16,745 nt of DNA, taken from NCBI GenBank assembly GCA_036939355.1, contig JALLAP010002075.1, positions 1 to 16,745 on the forward strand, written 5' to 3'. This DNA comes from Thalassiosira profunda (taxonomy: Eukaryota > Bacillariophyta > Thalassiosirophyceae > Thalassiosirales > Thalassiosiraceae). Each line of letters begins with the position of its first letter. Position 1 is the stretch's first letter. The notes beneath the pieces were generated by a model. It saw nothing but the letters and a program-made list of their open reading frames with translations, was not told where the DNA came from and did not search any database. Made by a program: the position numbers and the translations under genes. This document shows, in pieces, positions 9,312 through 16,089 of the stretch.

Positions 9312-9712
9312 AAATTGCATTCCTGCATGCCTCGTCTTGCGTGGCGCCAAACGGATTTTTCGGAGCTTGCGATACACACAAAAGGTCGTATCTACGTTAT
9401 CAACTTTGTAGAGAAGTCAATTGCACGGTGCATGCACCTTACTTTTTACTTCGCAGTAGACTGTACCGCTCAGACGTCCTTAACGATTTGGATCGCGGAT
9501 GGACACATAATAGATCTTGCTTCAACTTCTGAGAAGAAGCAAGCTTCGATCGAGGGAAACGCCGAGTGCGACCAAATCTGCCCCCCTCGCCCTGTCGCTG
9601 TCGCCGCTCGGGGAGCCAGACATGGTAACGCTGACCTCTCCGCCGGCGTGCACCCAACCCTCTCCACACTACATATCAGCTGCTCGCCCTGGCTTCGAGG
9701 AGGTCCGACTGT
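9312..9712. other. Gene-poor stretch left of the retrotransposon
   Basis: I see no convincing complete gene in these 400 nt. The stretch contains the second GGTGCATGCACC palindrome (9427-9438). Near its right end are a donor-like ATG-gtaacg at 9622-9630, a pyrimidine-rich tract and an acceptor (acatatcag) at 9671-9679, after which an open segment runs into the retrotransposon insertion site. The latter part may be the 5' end of the interrupted ankyrin gene. Confidence 0.35.
9427..9438. repeat. Palindrome GGTGCATGCACC, copy 2
   Basis: Identical to the 12-bp palindrome at 5950-5961, with shared flanking bases (CGGTGCATGCACCT in both). It lies about 370 nt upstream of the LRR gene start at 9054 and so, like copy 1, is on the upstream side of a minus-strand gene. 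Confidence 0.45.
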
Positions 9713-9722
9713 CCTCGCCGAG
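9713..9722. repeat. Probable target-site duplication, left copy
   Basis: CCTCGCCGAG, identical to 14208-14217. It lies just beyond the 3' terminus of the minus-strand retrotransposon. Its partner sits exactly where the ankyrin-coding sequence on the plus strand starts to make sense. A length of 10 bp is usual for duplications made by target-primed reverse transcription. Confidence 0.6.
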
Positions 9723-10019
9723 GGATATCTGGCATTGAAAGTCAGAGATCTGATTTAGGATACCGAAGGATACCGGACCGACGCTCATGACATGACAACT
9801 CAGAGAATTAGGTAAGTGTGAATTAAGCTACCTAGACATTTCAACCAGTGAAACTGGAGTCTTCATACGCCGAAGGCTTGAACCGGACAGCGTGGCAGTC
9901 GGGACCGCGAAGAGTGGGCACTCTCCTTCCAGGACCAAGAGTCCTGGGCAATAATTGGCGCACGCATTTGGCGCCAAGAAAGAACTTGATTGCTCAAGCT
10001 GTTTTGTTGGTGAGATAAG
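9723..10019 (-). other. Structured 3' UTR of the retrotransposon
   Basis: A non-coding 297 nt between the RNase H stop and the left target-site copy. It holds a string of inverted repeats: CCAGT/ACTGG (9845-9857, 3-nt loop), AGAGTG/CACTCT (9911-9924), CCAGGAC/GTCCTGG (9929-9947, 5-nt loop), the 10-bp palindrome TTGGCGCCAA (9968-9977), and a direct repeat GGATACCG at 9758-9765 and 9768-9775. In several LINE families the 3' hairpin is what the element's reverse transcriptase recognises; the same role here is inference. Confidence 0.5.
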
Positions 10020-11915
10020 CTAAACGCCCTGTCTCTCCGCGGTTGACTGCTGTTGCTGTTCTGTCGCCCTCGACAGAAGACACGCTTTTCGAGCTGCTCG
10101 AATTGCTAGGAGCCAGTACTCCATCCTTTCTCCGTTAGAAATTGTGAGATCCTCCTCGTTGATCTCGAGTAAGTATTGATCCTCCTTCAATAGTCCATCC
10201 ATTCCAAGTTCGCGCTGGCGGTCGAGCTCGAGTTGCAGCTCCTCTTTGTGCTCAGAGATTAGCGCACCTGTCTGTCGGTCGTGCACGAGGACATTGCGAT
10301 AGATCCATTGGGCGTGCGTGACCTCCAACAGGCAAGTAATGAGTCCGCGCATCCAGGAGGCCGGCGAGCGAAGCGAGCCAGAGAGGGCGAGGAAGTTCGT
10401 CTGGTGTTGCACCAGCTCGCGTGACACCATGCCCTCCATGAATCGTCCCCAACCAATGACATCTTGCGATACTGCCAAAGAGGCGAGGCGTGGCGGGAGG
10501 TCTTCTGCCAATTCAACACACGTAGCATCGCCTCGATTTCGCACAAAGGATATGATCAGCTGGTGCAGGTCCGGATCGGTGGCATTGGTGCTCATCCATT
10601 GGTCGAGGCTGTCGACTGATTGTTGGAAGGCTGCCGCTCTGCCTTCCTCTCGACATTGGACGACATGTGCGCACGTCTCCTCGCACTGCTGACAGCTGGG
10701 GCACAAAGGATCGCGCCCGTCCTGGTACGACAAGAATTTCATCGTCCCTGCAATGTTGAGAACGTGCTTCGACGCCCAGAGCTGGAAGAGGCGTGGCAGC
10801 GAAGTGAGCGTGTCGTGCACCGAATCCCAGTCAATATTGTCGAATTGCGCCGCCGAGAGTAGCTGTCGTTTGCGCTCTCCTCTAGGCTGGAGGAAGAATT
10901 GGCGTGCCAGCTGACGATGTGCCCAGAATCGAAGGTGGGCGCTGGTATCCGACGTCATCTTTTCGCCTCCAACAAACATGCAGATCGGCTCCAGCGGGAA
11001 GGGACGATGTGGCTGACGGGGTTGGCAGCCGCTGACTCTGACTCGATCCTTCGCTGAGTGGTCGCACATGCAGTTGAGTTGAGATTTGCGCGACAATTGT
11101 GCAAAGGCTGTGGTATCGTCCTGGTGCGCCTTGACGTGCGTGTAGAGGATCGTGAAGGACAAGTCGCGGCAGTTGACGAGGATGTTTTTGAGGATGTCAG
11201 AATGCTTGCAGCGCGAGGGGATGCGATGAGCTGGGAGCTTGGCGACGCGGTTGAGGGCGCCGAGGCAGTCGGAGACCACTTCGACCGTCCCAACGATGTC
11301 TTCGTGCACTCGATTCACGCTGAGCAAGATGAGATGAATCGCCATCAGCCCCAGTAGCTCGCCTCGATAGGCGTTTGCTGACAGCGTCGCCTCCGAGAAC
11401 GACCCCACGATGCGCCCGCGCCCCTCTTGGCATTCGAGGATGAAAGCCGCTGAGCACAGGTGAGGGTAGAGCTGGCGAATATAAGAGCCATCCGTCACCG
11501 CAAGAAGTGTGCCCTCCTCGATCGCTGTAGCCAGCCACTCTGTCCCGCCCTCAATTGCCATGTCCTCCCACAGCCACGTGCTGCCCCACTCGTGAAGGAC
11601 GTCGACGAATGAATCTGGAAGGTCTGGCGTGGGAGGGGAGCGAGCGTGCGAGAGGAGGCGGAAGAAGCCTCGTCCCACGTCTGCCACTGAGCATACCAAT
11701 CCTCGCTCTTTGAACGGCACCGCCTGGCCAAACCGTCGATATCGATTGGCTGCCCCTGGCGCGCGATATATGTCCATCGTCTTGCCGCGACGACGCATTA
11801 GTTCGCCAGAGCGTGAGCACCAACGCCATTCCCAGAGGCGTGACGGCGGTCCCACGAATCTGCCAAGGCTGTTGTGCCGTGATCGGCTGGGGCAAATCGA
11901 CTGGAGCGCTGCGTG
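10020..11915 (-). CDS. Retrotransposon RNase H and zinc-knuckle ORF (continuation of the RT frame after an in-frame TGA)
   Basis: Open from the codon after the TGA at 11918-11916 to the stop at 10022-10020. Residue numbers count from the GTG codon at 11855, but the frame has no stop before it and is the same frame as the RT, so it is probably the C-terminal half of one polyprotein. RNase H active-site residues are in order: D122 in TDGSY, E166 in YRGELLG, D196 in VSDCLGAL, then HVKAHQDD and D265 in LNCMCDHSAKD. A C-terminal cluster, CPSCQQCEETCAHVVQC (385-401), resembles the zinc-binding motif found after RNase H in many LINEs. The enzyme would remove RNA from the RNA-DNA hybrid during copying. 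No ATG-led start near the TGA suggests that it is not translated independently. Confidence 0.75.
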   Translation of the reverse strand, partial: HAALQSICPSRSRHNSLGRFVGPPSRLWEWRWCSRSGELMRRRGKTMDIYRAPGAANRYRRFGQAVPFKERGLVCSVADVGRGFFRLLSHARSPPTPDLPDSFVDVLHEWGSTWLWEDMAIEGGTEWLATAIEEGTLLAVTDGSYIRQLYPHLCSAAFILECQEGRGRIVGSFSEATLSANAYRGELLGLMAIHLILLSVNRVHEDIVGTVEVVSDCLGALNRVAKLPAHRIPSRCKHSDILKNILVNCRDLSFTILYTHVKAHQDDTTAFAQLSRKSQLNCMCDHSAKDRVRVSGCQPRQPHRPFPLEPICMFVGGEKMTSDTSAHLRFWAHRQLARQFFLQPRGERKRQLLSAAQFDNIDWDSVHDTLTSLPRLFQLWASKHVLNIAGTMKFLSYQDGRDPLCPSCQQCEETCAHVVQCREEGRAAAFQQSVDSLDQWMSTNATDPDLHQLIISFVRNRGDATCVELAEDLPPRLASLAVSQDVIGWGRFMEGMVSRELVQHQTNFLALSGSLRSPASWMRGLITCLLEVTHAQWIYRNVLVHDRQTGALISEHKEELQLELDRQRELGMDGLLKEDQYLLEINEEDLTISNGERMEYWLLAIRAARKACLLSRATEQQQQSTAERQGV

Positions 11916-14207
11916 TCAGAGAGCGAAGTCTGCTGGTGTTGGCTGCTCTTTTGGCCAGTTGTGCGTCGACCATCTCTCGTCGCTGGGTCTGGGAGTGAGG
12001 TAGCGCTGTTCGATGCGGCCGCCCGATGCTGTCAGGATGCAGGAGAGGAAGAGTGCTTGCTGGTGGACGCGCACTCTGTTCAGCACGCGAAGTTGGGCGG
12101 GCGAGAAGCCAAAGTCCACAAAGACCTGCATGATGAATTGGTCGCCCCGTCGAGGGAAGCGGAGCGGGAGGTCGTTCACTGCCACCTCGATCCCAAACAG
12201 CGAGAGCTTCTCCCAGAGCATCTTCAGCCAGGAATGCGTCGCCCAGCTCGAGTATTTGGCGTACGAAAGTTGCAATGGCTGGAAGCTCATGCCCAGCTCG
12301 AGCAGGAGGTAGCCCAGAGATGTCTTCAGCAGTTGGCCCACGCTGGTCGAGCAGCCGTAGTGCATCAGCAGTTTATTCGACATGGCTGCAAGAGCCTCGA
12401 CACCAGGGTGCGGGAGGCCAACGCCAAAGAAACCAGGGGCTATCATTCGACTCTCGCGCGTTGTTGTGCGTACCACTCCCCCCATTGGCAGTATCTGGTA
12501 GTATTGGCTCTGCAGCGCGTCGGCCAGCTCGTCGAAGGTGGCTGTGGTGTTGCAGATACCATAGCCCACGCGCGGCCAGAACTGCACGTTCATCGAAAAC
12601 CAGACCATTCGTCGATGGAGGTGCCCATTCCGGAGGTCGTTCACCCAGCCCTGCGCTTTGTCCTGCATCAGTTTGATGCTGGCCGCGCCGCTGCCATTCA
12701 CAGCAGACATCACGCCCAGCGTCTTCTCCGCTGCGTCCACTGGGATGTGTTTGATGGGGGCGCGTGATCGATCTGGGAGCGGGACGCTGATCCCAAAGTC
12801 GCCGTCGAGGTGGTTGTTCGCGTAGCTCCACTCGCCATTACTCCAAACGAAAGAGATGAGGGTGTAAAAGCATTTGACAGGCTTGAGGGTGCCACCTGTT
12901 GCGATCAGCAAGTCACCCCACGAGTTGATGCTCGACTGCAGCTTCTGGTGCACCTCGACGACCGACTCGTCTCGCTCGAGATTGACGTGCAGAAGGTCAG
13001 TATCGTCGACAAAAATGACAGCAGAGAGATGATGGCTGAACTTCGTGATTGGGCAGCGAAACGTCGCGCCGTGCCCCTCGCGCTTGTGGCTGTCCAAAAT
13101 CACGATGGTTATGACCGCCCACTCGGCAGGGGCTGCTCCATTGCCCTGACAGCCTCCCTGCGTCTTGACGTGCACCCCTCCTCCCGCGAAGTCCGTCGAG
13201 TCGCCAAAGCCTGTGCGCAAAAAGAACTTCATGTCCTGGATCGCGCCCAGCATCGACTGCATTGCATTCGCAGGGACGCCAAAGGCCTGGGAGACGAGGG
13301 ACGCGATGGCGTGGGCAATGCGATCGTAGCAGTTTGACGCGTCGACTGATGCAATGGCTGCTGGCACTCGAGCCTGCCTCGTGACGTCGTAGAAGAGCGT
13401 TTTTGTCAGAGAGCCGTCGTCTGCTGTGCGTCCTCGCTCACTGAAGATCTCATCTGGCATCAACTTGTGCTCACGAACTGTCTCCATCATCCTCGTTCCA
13501 TAGACTATCTTGTTTGACGCATTGAAGTCTGCCTCCATCAGGAGGATGGCGCGCAGTTTGGACACGAGGGTGACTCCTAGCAGCTTTTCGAGCATGACAG
13601 AGAGCCCGCGAGACCATCGTGACAGGGCCACGCCGTGGAAGAGTACCACCGAGACGCGAGAGGCGTGATATGTCGAGACTGTGTCGTTGGAGACGCCGCA
13701 CTTGTAGTGGCCAAAATGCAGGCCAGACTCAGAGGAAGAAGTCTCCTCGCTCTGGACCTTCCAGTACTCCTTCCATTGCTCTGGAGAGATGATAGCTTTC
13801 GTCGAATCCTTTGGGACCTTTGCTCGCACGCGTCCCACAGCCTCGAAGAGAGCGACTGTTGCCTTGTCCGCGCCGGGCGGCGGCGTGTAATCGCCAGCCA
13901 GTACAGCCCGCGCCGCGTCTGTATCCGCCATGTACCCAAACTCCTCTTTGAGGGGACTGTTGCAGATGGGCGCCTCCTCCGCTAGCCGCAGGCGTTTTTC
14001 GTGGACCTCGTTCCAGATGGCATGCTCTACGCCCTGCTGCGTCGTCACCTCCTCGATTGCTCCACCAGCCTGCTCCACTTGCACCGTGGTGACCGAGCGA
14101 GTGCGCTTCTTCCCAGTGACGAAGTTGAGGCGTCGCCAGAAGGCCCTCTGCTGCTCGCGAGAGATGATGGCGAGGATCTTCTGCTCTGCCTCCTCGTCCT
14201 CTCGCTC
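11916..14207 (-). CDS. Retrotransposon reverse transcriptase ORF, 5'-truncated
   Basis: The open frame extends formally to an ATG at 14408. Its first 67 codons, however, are antisense to the ankyrin exon plus the target-site copy, so the element's own sequence begins near 14207 (EREDEEAEQKILAIISREQQ). Counting from 14408, the RT motifs are: motif A VDASNCYDRIAH (D356), motif B TQGGCQGNGAAPAEW (416-430) and motif C VIFVDDTDLL (D468, D469). The catalytic aspartates are present. The C-terminal third resembles the thumb and connection region of LINE RTs. Motif B, with GNGAAPAEW, belongs to a divergent RT group that I associate with diatom and some fungal genomes. The ORF stops at TGA 11918-11916 in frame with the RNase H part. 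It is truncated at the 5' end and has no start of its own. Confidence 0.8.
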   Translation of the reverse strand, partial: EREDEEAEQKILAIISREQQRAFWRRLNFVTGKKRTRSVTTVQVEQAGGAIEEVTTQQGVEHAIWNEVHEKRLRLAEEAPICNSPLKEEFGYMADTDAARAVLAGDYTPPPGADKATVALFEAVGRVRAKVPKDSTKAIISPEQWKEYWKVQSEETSSSESGLHFGHYKCGVSNDTVSTYHASRVSVVLFHGVALSRWSRGLSVMLEKLLGVTLVSKLRAILLMEADFNASNKIVYGTRMMETVREHKLMPDEIFSERGRTADDGSLTKTLFYDVTRQARVPAAIASVDASNCYDRIAHAIASLVSQAFGVPANAMQSMLGAIQDMKFFLRTGFGDSTDFAGGGVHVKTQGGCQGNGAAPAEWAVITIVILDSHKREGHGATFRCPITKFSHHLSAVIFVDDTDLLHVNLERDESVVEVHQKLQSSINSWGDLLIATGGTLKPVKCFYTLISFVWSNGEWSYANNHLDGDFGISVPLPDRSRAPIKHIPVDAAEKTLGVMSAVNGSGAASIKLMQDKAQGWVNDLRNGHLHRRMVWFSMNVQFWPRVGYGICNTTATFDELADALQSQYYQILPMGGVVRTTTRESRMIAPGFFGVGLPHPGVEALAAMSNKLLMHYGCSTSVGQLLKTSLGYLLLELGMSFQPLQLSYAKYSSWATHSWLKMLWEKLSLFGIEVAVNDLPLRFPRRGDQFIMQVFVDFGFSPAQLRVLNRVRVHQQALFLSCILTASGGRIEQRYLTPRPSDERWSTHNWPKEQPTPADFAL

Positions 14208-14217
14208 CCTCGCCGAG
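14208..14217. repeat. Probable target-site duplication, right copy
   Basis: CCTCGCCGAG, identical to 9713-9722. It marks the 5'-truncated end of the minus-strand element. Immediately to its right, the plus strand reads as ankyrin repeats. Confidence 0.6.
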
Positions 14218-14624
14218 CCCTCATCGAGGCCTGCATCCTCGGCAGCGAGGAGCTGGTCCGCGTCCTCCTCGACGCGGGATGCCCCGCCCAACCCGAGGGA
14301 GAGTTTCGTCACAGTCCGCTGCGAGGGGCGACCGTCTGTGGCCAAGCGCACTTGATCCCCCTCTTGCTGCAAGCGGGCGCCGATCCGAACGCGCGCTCGG
14401 ACGGCCACCGCACGCCGCTGATGGGCGCGTGCTTTCTGAGGAAGGGCGTGGACGGGGCGAAGAGCGCCTTGTGCGTGCGGGCGTTGTTGGAGGATGCGAG
14501 GACGGATCCAACAATACGCAATTCGTTTGGAGAGTCGGCGCTGGACCTGGCGACAATACGGGGATATACTGAGAGCATTGCGCTTGTCGAAGAGGCGTTG
14601 AAAGAATGGAACAGCAAGGAATGA
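14218..14624 (+). pseudogene. Ankyrin-repeat protein gene, 3' part, interrupted by the retrotransposon
   Basis: The plus-strand frame (codons at 14211, 14214 and so on) reads ALIEACILGSEELVRVLLDAG, then SPLRGATVCGQ..LLLQAGADPNAR, then RTPLMGACF..ALLEDARTDPTIRN, then ESALDLATIRGYTESIALVEEAL, ending at TGA 14622-14624. That is four ankyrin repeats with the usual TPL, LL.AGADPN and ALDLA elements, a protein-protein interaction fold. Upstream the frame stays open only because it runs antisense through the RT. Joining 9722 to 14218 keeps this frame and adds LLALASRRSDCPRR from 9680, behind an acceptor at 9679. The nearest plausible start is ATG 9622-9624 directly before a gtaacg donor; this is weak. 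The gene is probably inactivated at this allele, though splicing around the insertion cannot be excluded. Confidence 0.65.
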
Positions 14625-14700
14625 TGGATGCGATCACTGCAAATTGGAAATGGCACCTTAACCAAGGAATGCCTTGTGCTCGTACAAATTATTCGCCTCT

Positions 14701-15686
14701 TCACTTTTCCTCCCAACATTCGATCATCAAAATATCGGATGGGCAAATGAAATGGACGCGGGCCCATATCAGTAACATGATGAGCCACGTAACCACAACG
14801 AACCCCATCTGCATGAATCTGTGCGTTAGGCGGTGCCGGTATGCAAACTTCATATCCACCACATCCTGCGCAGCTTCCTGGAGCGATTGTGTCCAATATC
14901 CGTTCAAGCAGACCTCCAGGGCTATGTTGTCAATGCTTTGCAAGAATTGCAGCGCCGCGAAATTAAGGAAGATTTGCAATACGTCTCTGACCTCTAAAAG
15001 CATCACCCCCGTATTGATAATCAAGAACATTAGTCCGTCGAAGAACCTTGTCGTGTGCGCGATCAGGAATTCTGCAGAGAGGGATATTTCAGTGCCCGCA
15101 TGCAAGATGATACTAGCGACCTGCAAACGAGATGTGGCAACTCACTCCACTTATAAGCCCCCGGGTGCCGCTGCAATATCTCGGGAGAGTACTTCAGGTG
15201 CGAGAAGATGAAGAAACTTGCGATAAGTTCTTCCTGGTTGACGATTGCCACCGGTATCAGAAAGAACTGCGCTATTTGGACCGTGTAATCAGCCTCGATG
15301 TTCTGCTCGAAGGGGAACTGCTTGTTCCGTGCAAAGTCTATTGTGAGCAGGACGTACAGCGCCGACTTCGTGATCAGCACTGCCAGGCTGTAGACGAATG
15401 CCTGCGATACGAACCCCGAGAGAAAGAACATGTTGTAGACGTCGAGCGTCAGGTCGGCCATCTCATGATCGGGTACGTCCGCGAGGCATTCGGCGACCGA
15501 AGGACGCGACGCACGGAGAGTGGCGTGTGACTGCTCCTTCGATTGGAGCTTGGGGTCGGCCTGGCCCTGTTCGACGAGCGCGCCGTCATCATCGGCGGCG
15601 CCGTCGCCCCCATCGACGAGGGCACCCGAGGCGACGCTCACAACGTCCTGCTCGTCCACTTCGAAGGAGACGTCGGCCGCCGCCAT
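14701..15686 (-). CDS. Multi-pass membrane protein, stramenopile-type family, 303 aa
   Basis: Two exons, 15686-15146 and 15071-14701, joined by a 74-nt GTGAGT..CTCTCTGCAG intron (15145-15072, phase 1); the total of 912 nt is exactly 304 codons. A nearer acceptor at 15121 would give a 25-nt intron and an immediate stop, so it was not used. The start is ATG 15686 (MAAADVSFEVDEQ, good context); an in-frame ATG at 15761 would add 25 residues. After an acidic cytosolic N-terminus of about 80 residues, five or so hydrophobic segments follow, with conserved-looking stretches NKQFPFEQNIEADYTVQIAQ, HPGAYKWKFLIAHTTRFFDG (across the splice) and FLNFAALQFLQSIDNIAL. I recall similar proteins, without assigned function, in diatoms and relatives. 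The C-terminus after the last helix is short, so a further exon could be missing. Confidence 0.75.
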
Positions 15687-15761
15687 TGCGATTGGCTTCC
15701 CATGTAAATCGGAGCCACGCGGCGATTGTGACCTCCAACCCCGGCCGAGTGCAGGTGGCAT

Positions 15762-16089
15762 GTTCAGCCCTCTATGGCGTTTCGCTCCTCAAGTTGGCTG
15801 AGGAACTGTACCGATTCCTAAGTACTTACATTTGATGCACGCGTCCCGGCCGCGCGCCTCAAGAGAGAGAGACAGCCAAGTGCTGCTGAAAGCGCCCACT
15901 TCAGCACTACTTGTGCATCTCTTTGATAGATCACCAACACCTGCTGATGATAGAGACCATGAGGATCTTGCTCGCTGAGCGCGCCGTACTTTTGAGGCAT
16001 ACTACCTATTTTCTAGAGTCACATCCCGACAATCAACATAGGCACTCTCCTCCATTATTCTCTCTTACACTTCCCAAACACTAACCCCT
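15762..16089. other. Spacer between the membrane-protein gene and the NicO-like gene
   Basis: About 330 nt on the upstream side of the multi-pass membrane gene and the downstream side of the NicO-like gene. On the minus strand a 60-codon frame (16000-15818) ends over a textbook donor (GTAAGT at 15829-15824) and could be a 5' exon, but no acceptor restores a good join with the main frame. I see no other gene. The stretch near 16010-16080 is AT-richer and should hold the 3' UTR of the NicO-like gene. Confidence 0.35.

Larger units (their letters stand above)
9723..14207 (-). mobile_element. 5'-truncated non-LTR (LINE-like) retrotransposon, about 4.5 kb
   Basis: The element reads on the minus strand: reverse transcriptase (14207 to 11916), RNase H plus a zinc-knuckle-like region (11915 to 10020), then a 297-nt 3' UTR rich in hairpins (10019 to 9723). 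It is flanked by a 10-bp direct repeat, CCTCGCCGAG. I see no long terminal repeats, integrase or protease, which fits a non-LTR element. No endonuclease domain is visible, and the RT frame starts abruptly at the right target-site copy, as expected for 5' truncation during target-primed reverse transcription. No poly(A) tail is seen; the 3' end instead carries two GGATACCG copies 10 nt apart (9758-9775). An in-frame TGA at 11918-11916 divides RT from RNase H. The copy is probably dead. Confidence 0.8.

Noticed and set aside
9870..9905. tRNA-like B-box (GGTTCAAGCC on the minus strand), possible SINE or tRNA gene
   Set aside because: No A-box, acceptor stem or cloverleaf can be drawn around it, and it lies in the retrotransposon 3' UTR.
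11913..12767. Long plus-strand open frame (284 codons) opposite the reverse transcriptase
   Set aside because: It is the antisense of a real coding frame in GC-rich DNA and resembles no family.
15121..15145. A 25-nt intron (GTGAGT..TTTGCAG) in the multi-pass membrane gene
   Set aside because: Both ends look like splice sites, but the join gives an immediate in-frame stop. Using the next acceptor (CTCTCTGCAG at 15072) gives a 74-nt intron like the others, and the sequence KWKFLIAHTTRFFDG in frame.
15818..16000. 60-codon minus-strand frame ending over a perfect GTAAGT donor, possible first exon of the membrane gene
   Set aside because: The available acceptors either have the wrong phase or meet the in-frame TGA upstream of 15761, and the gene already has good start codons. 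It is kept only as a note in the spacer entry.
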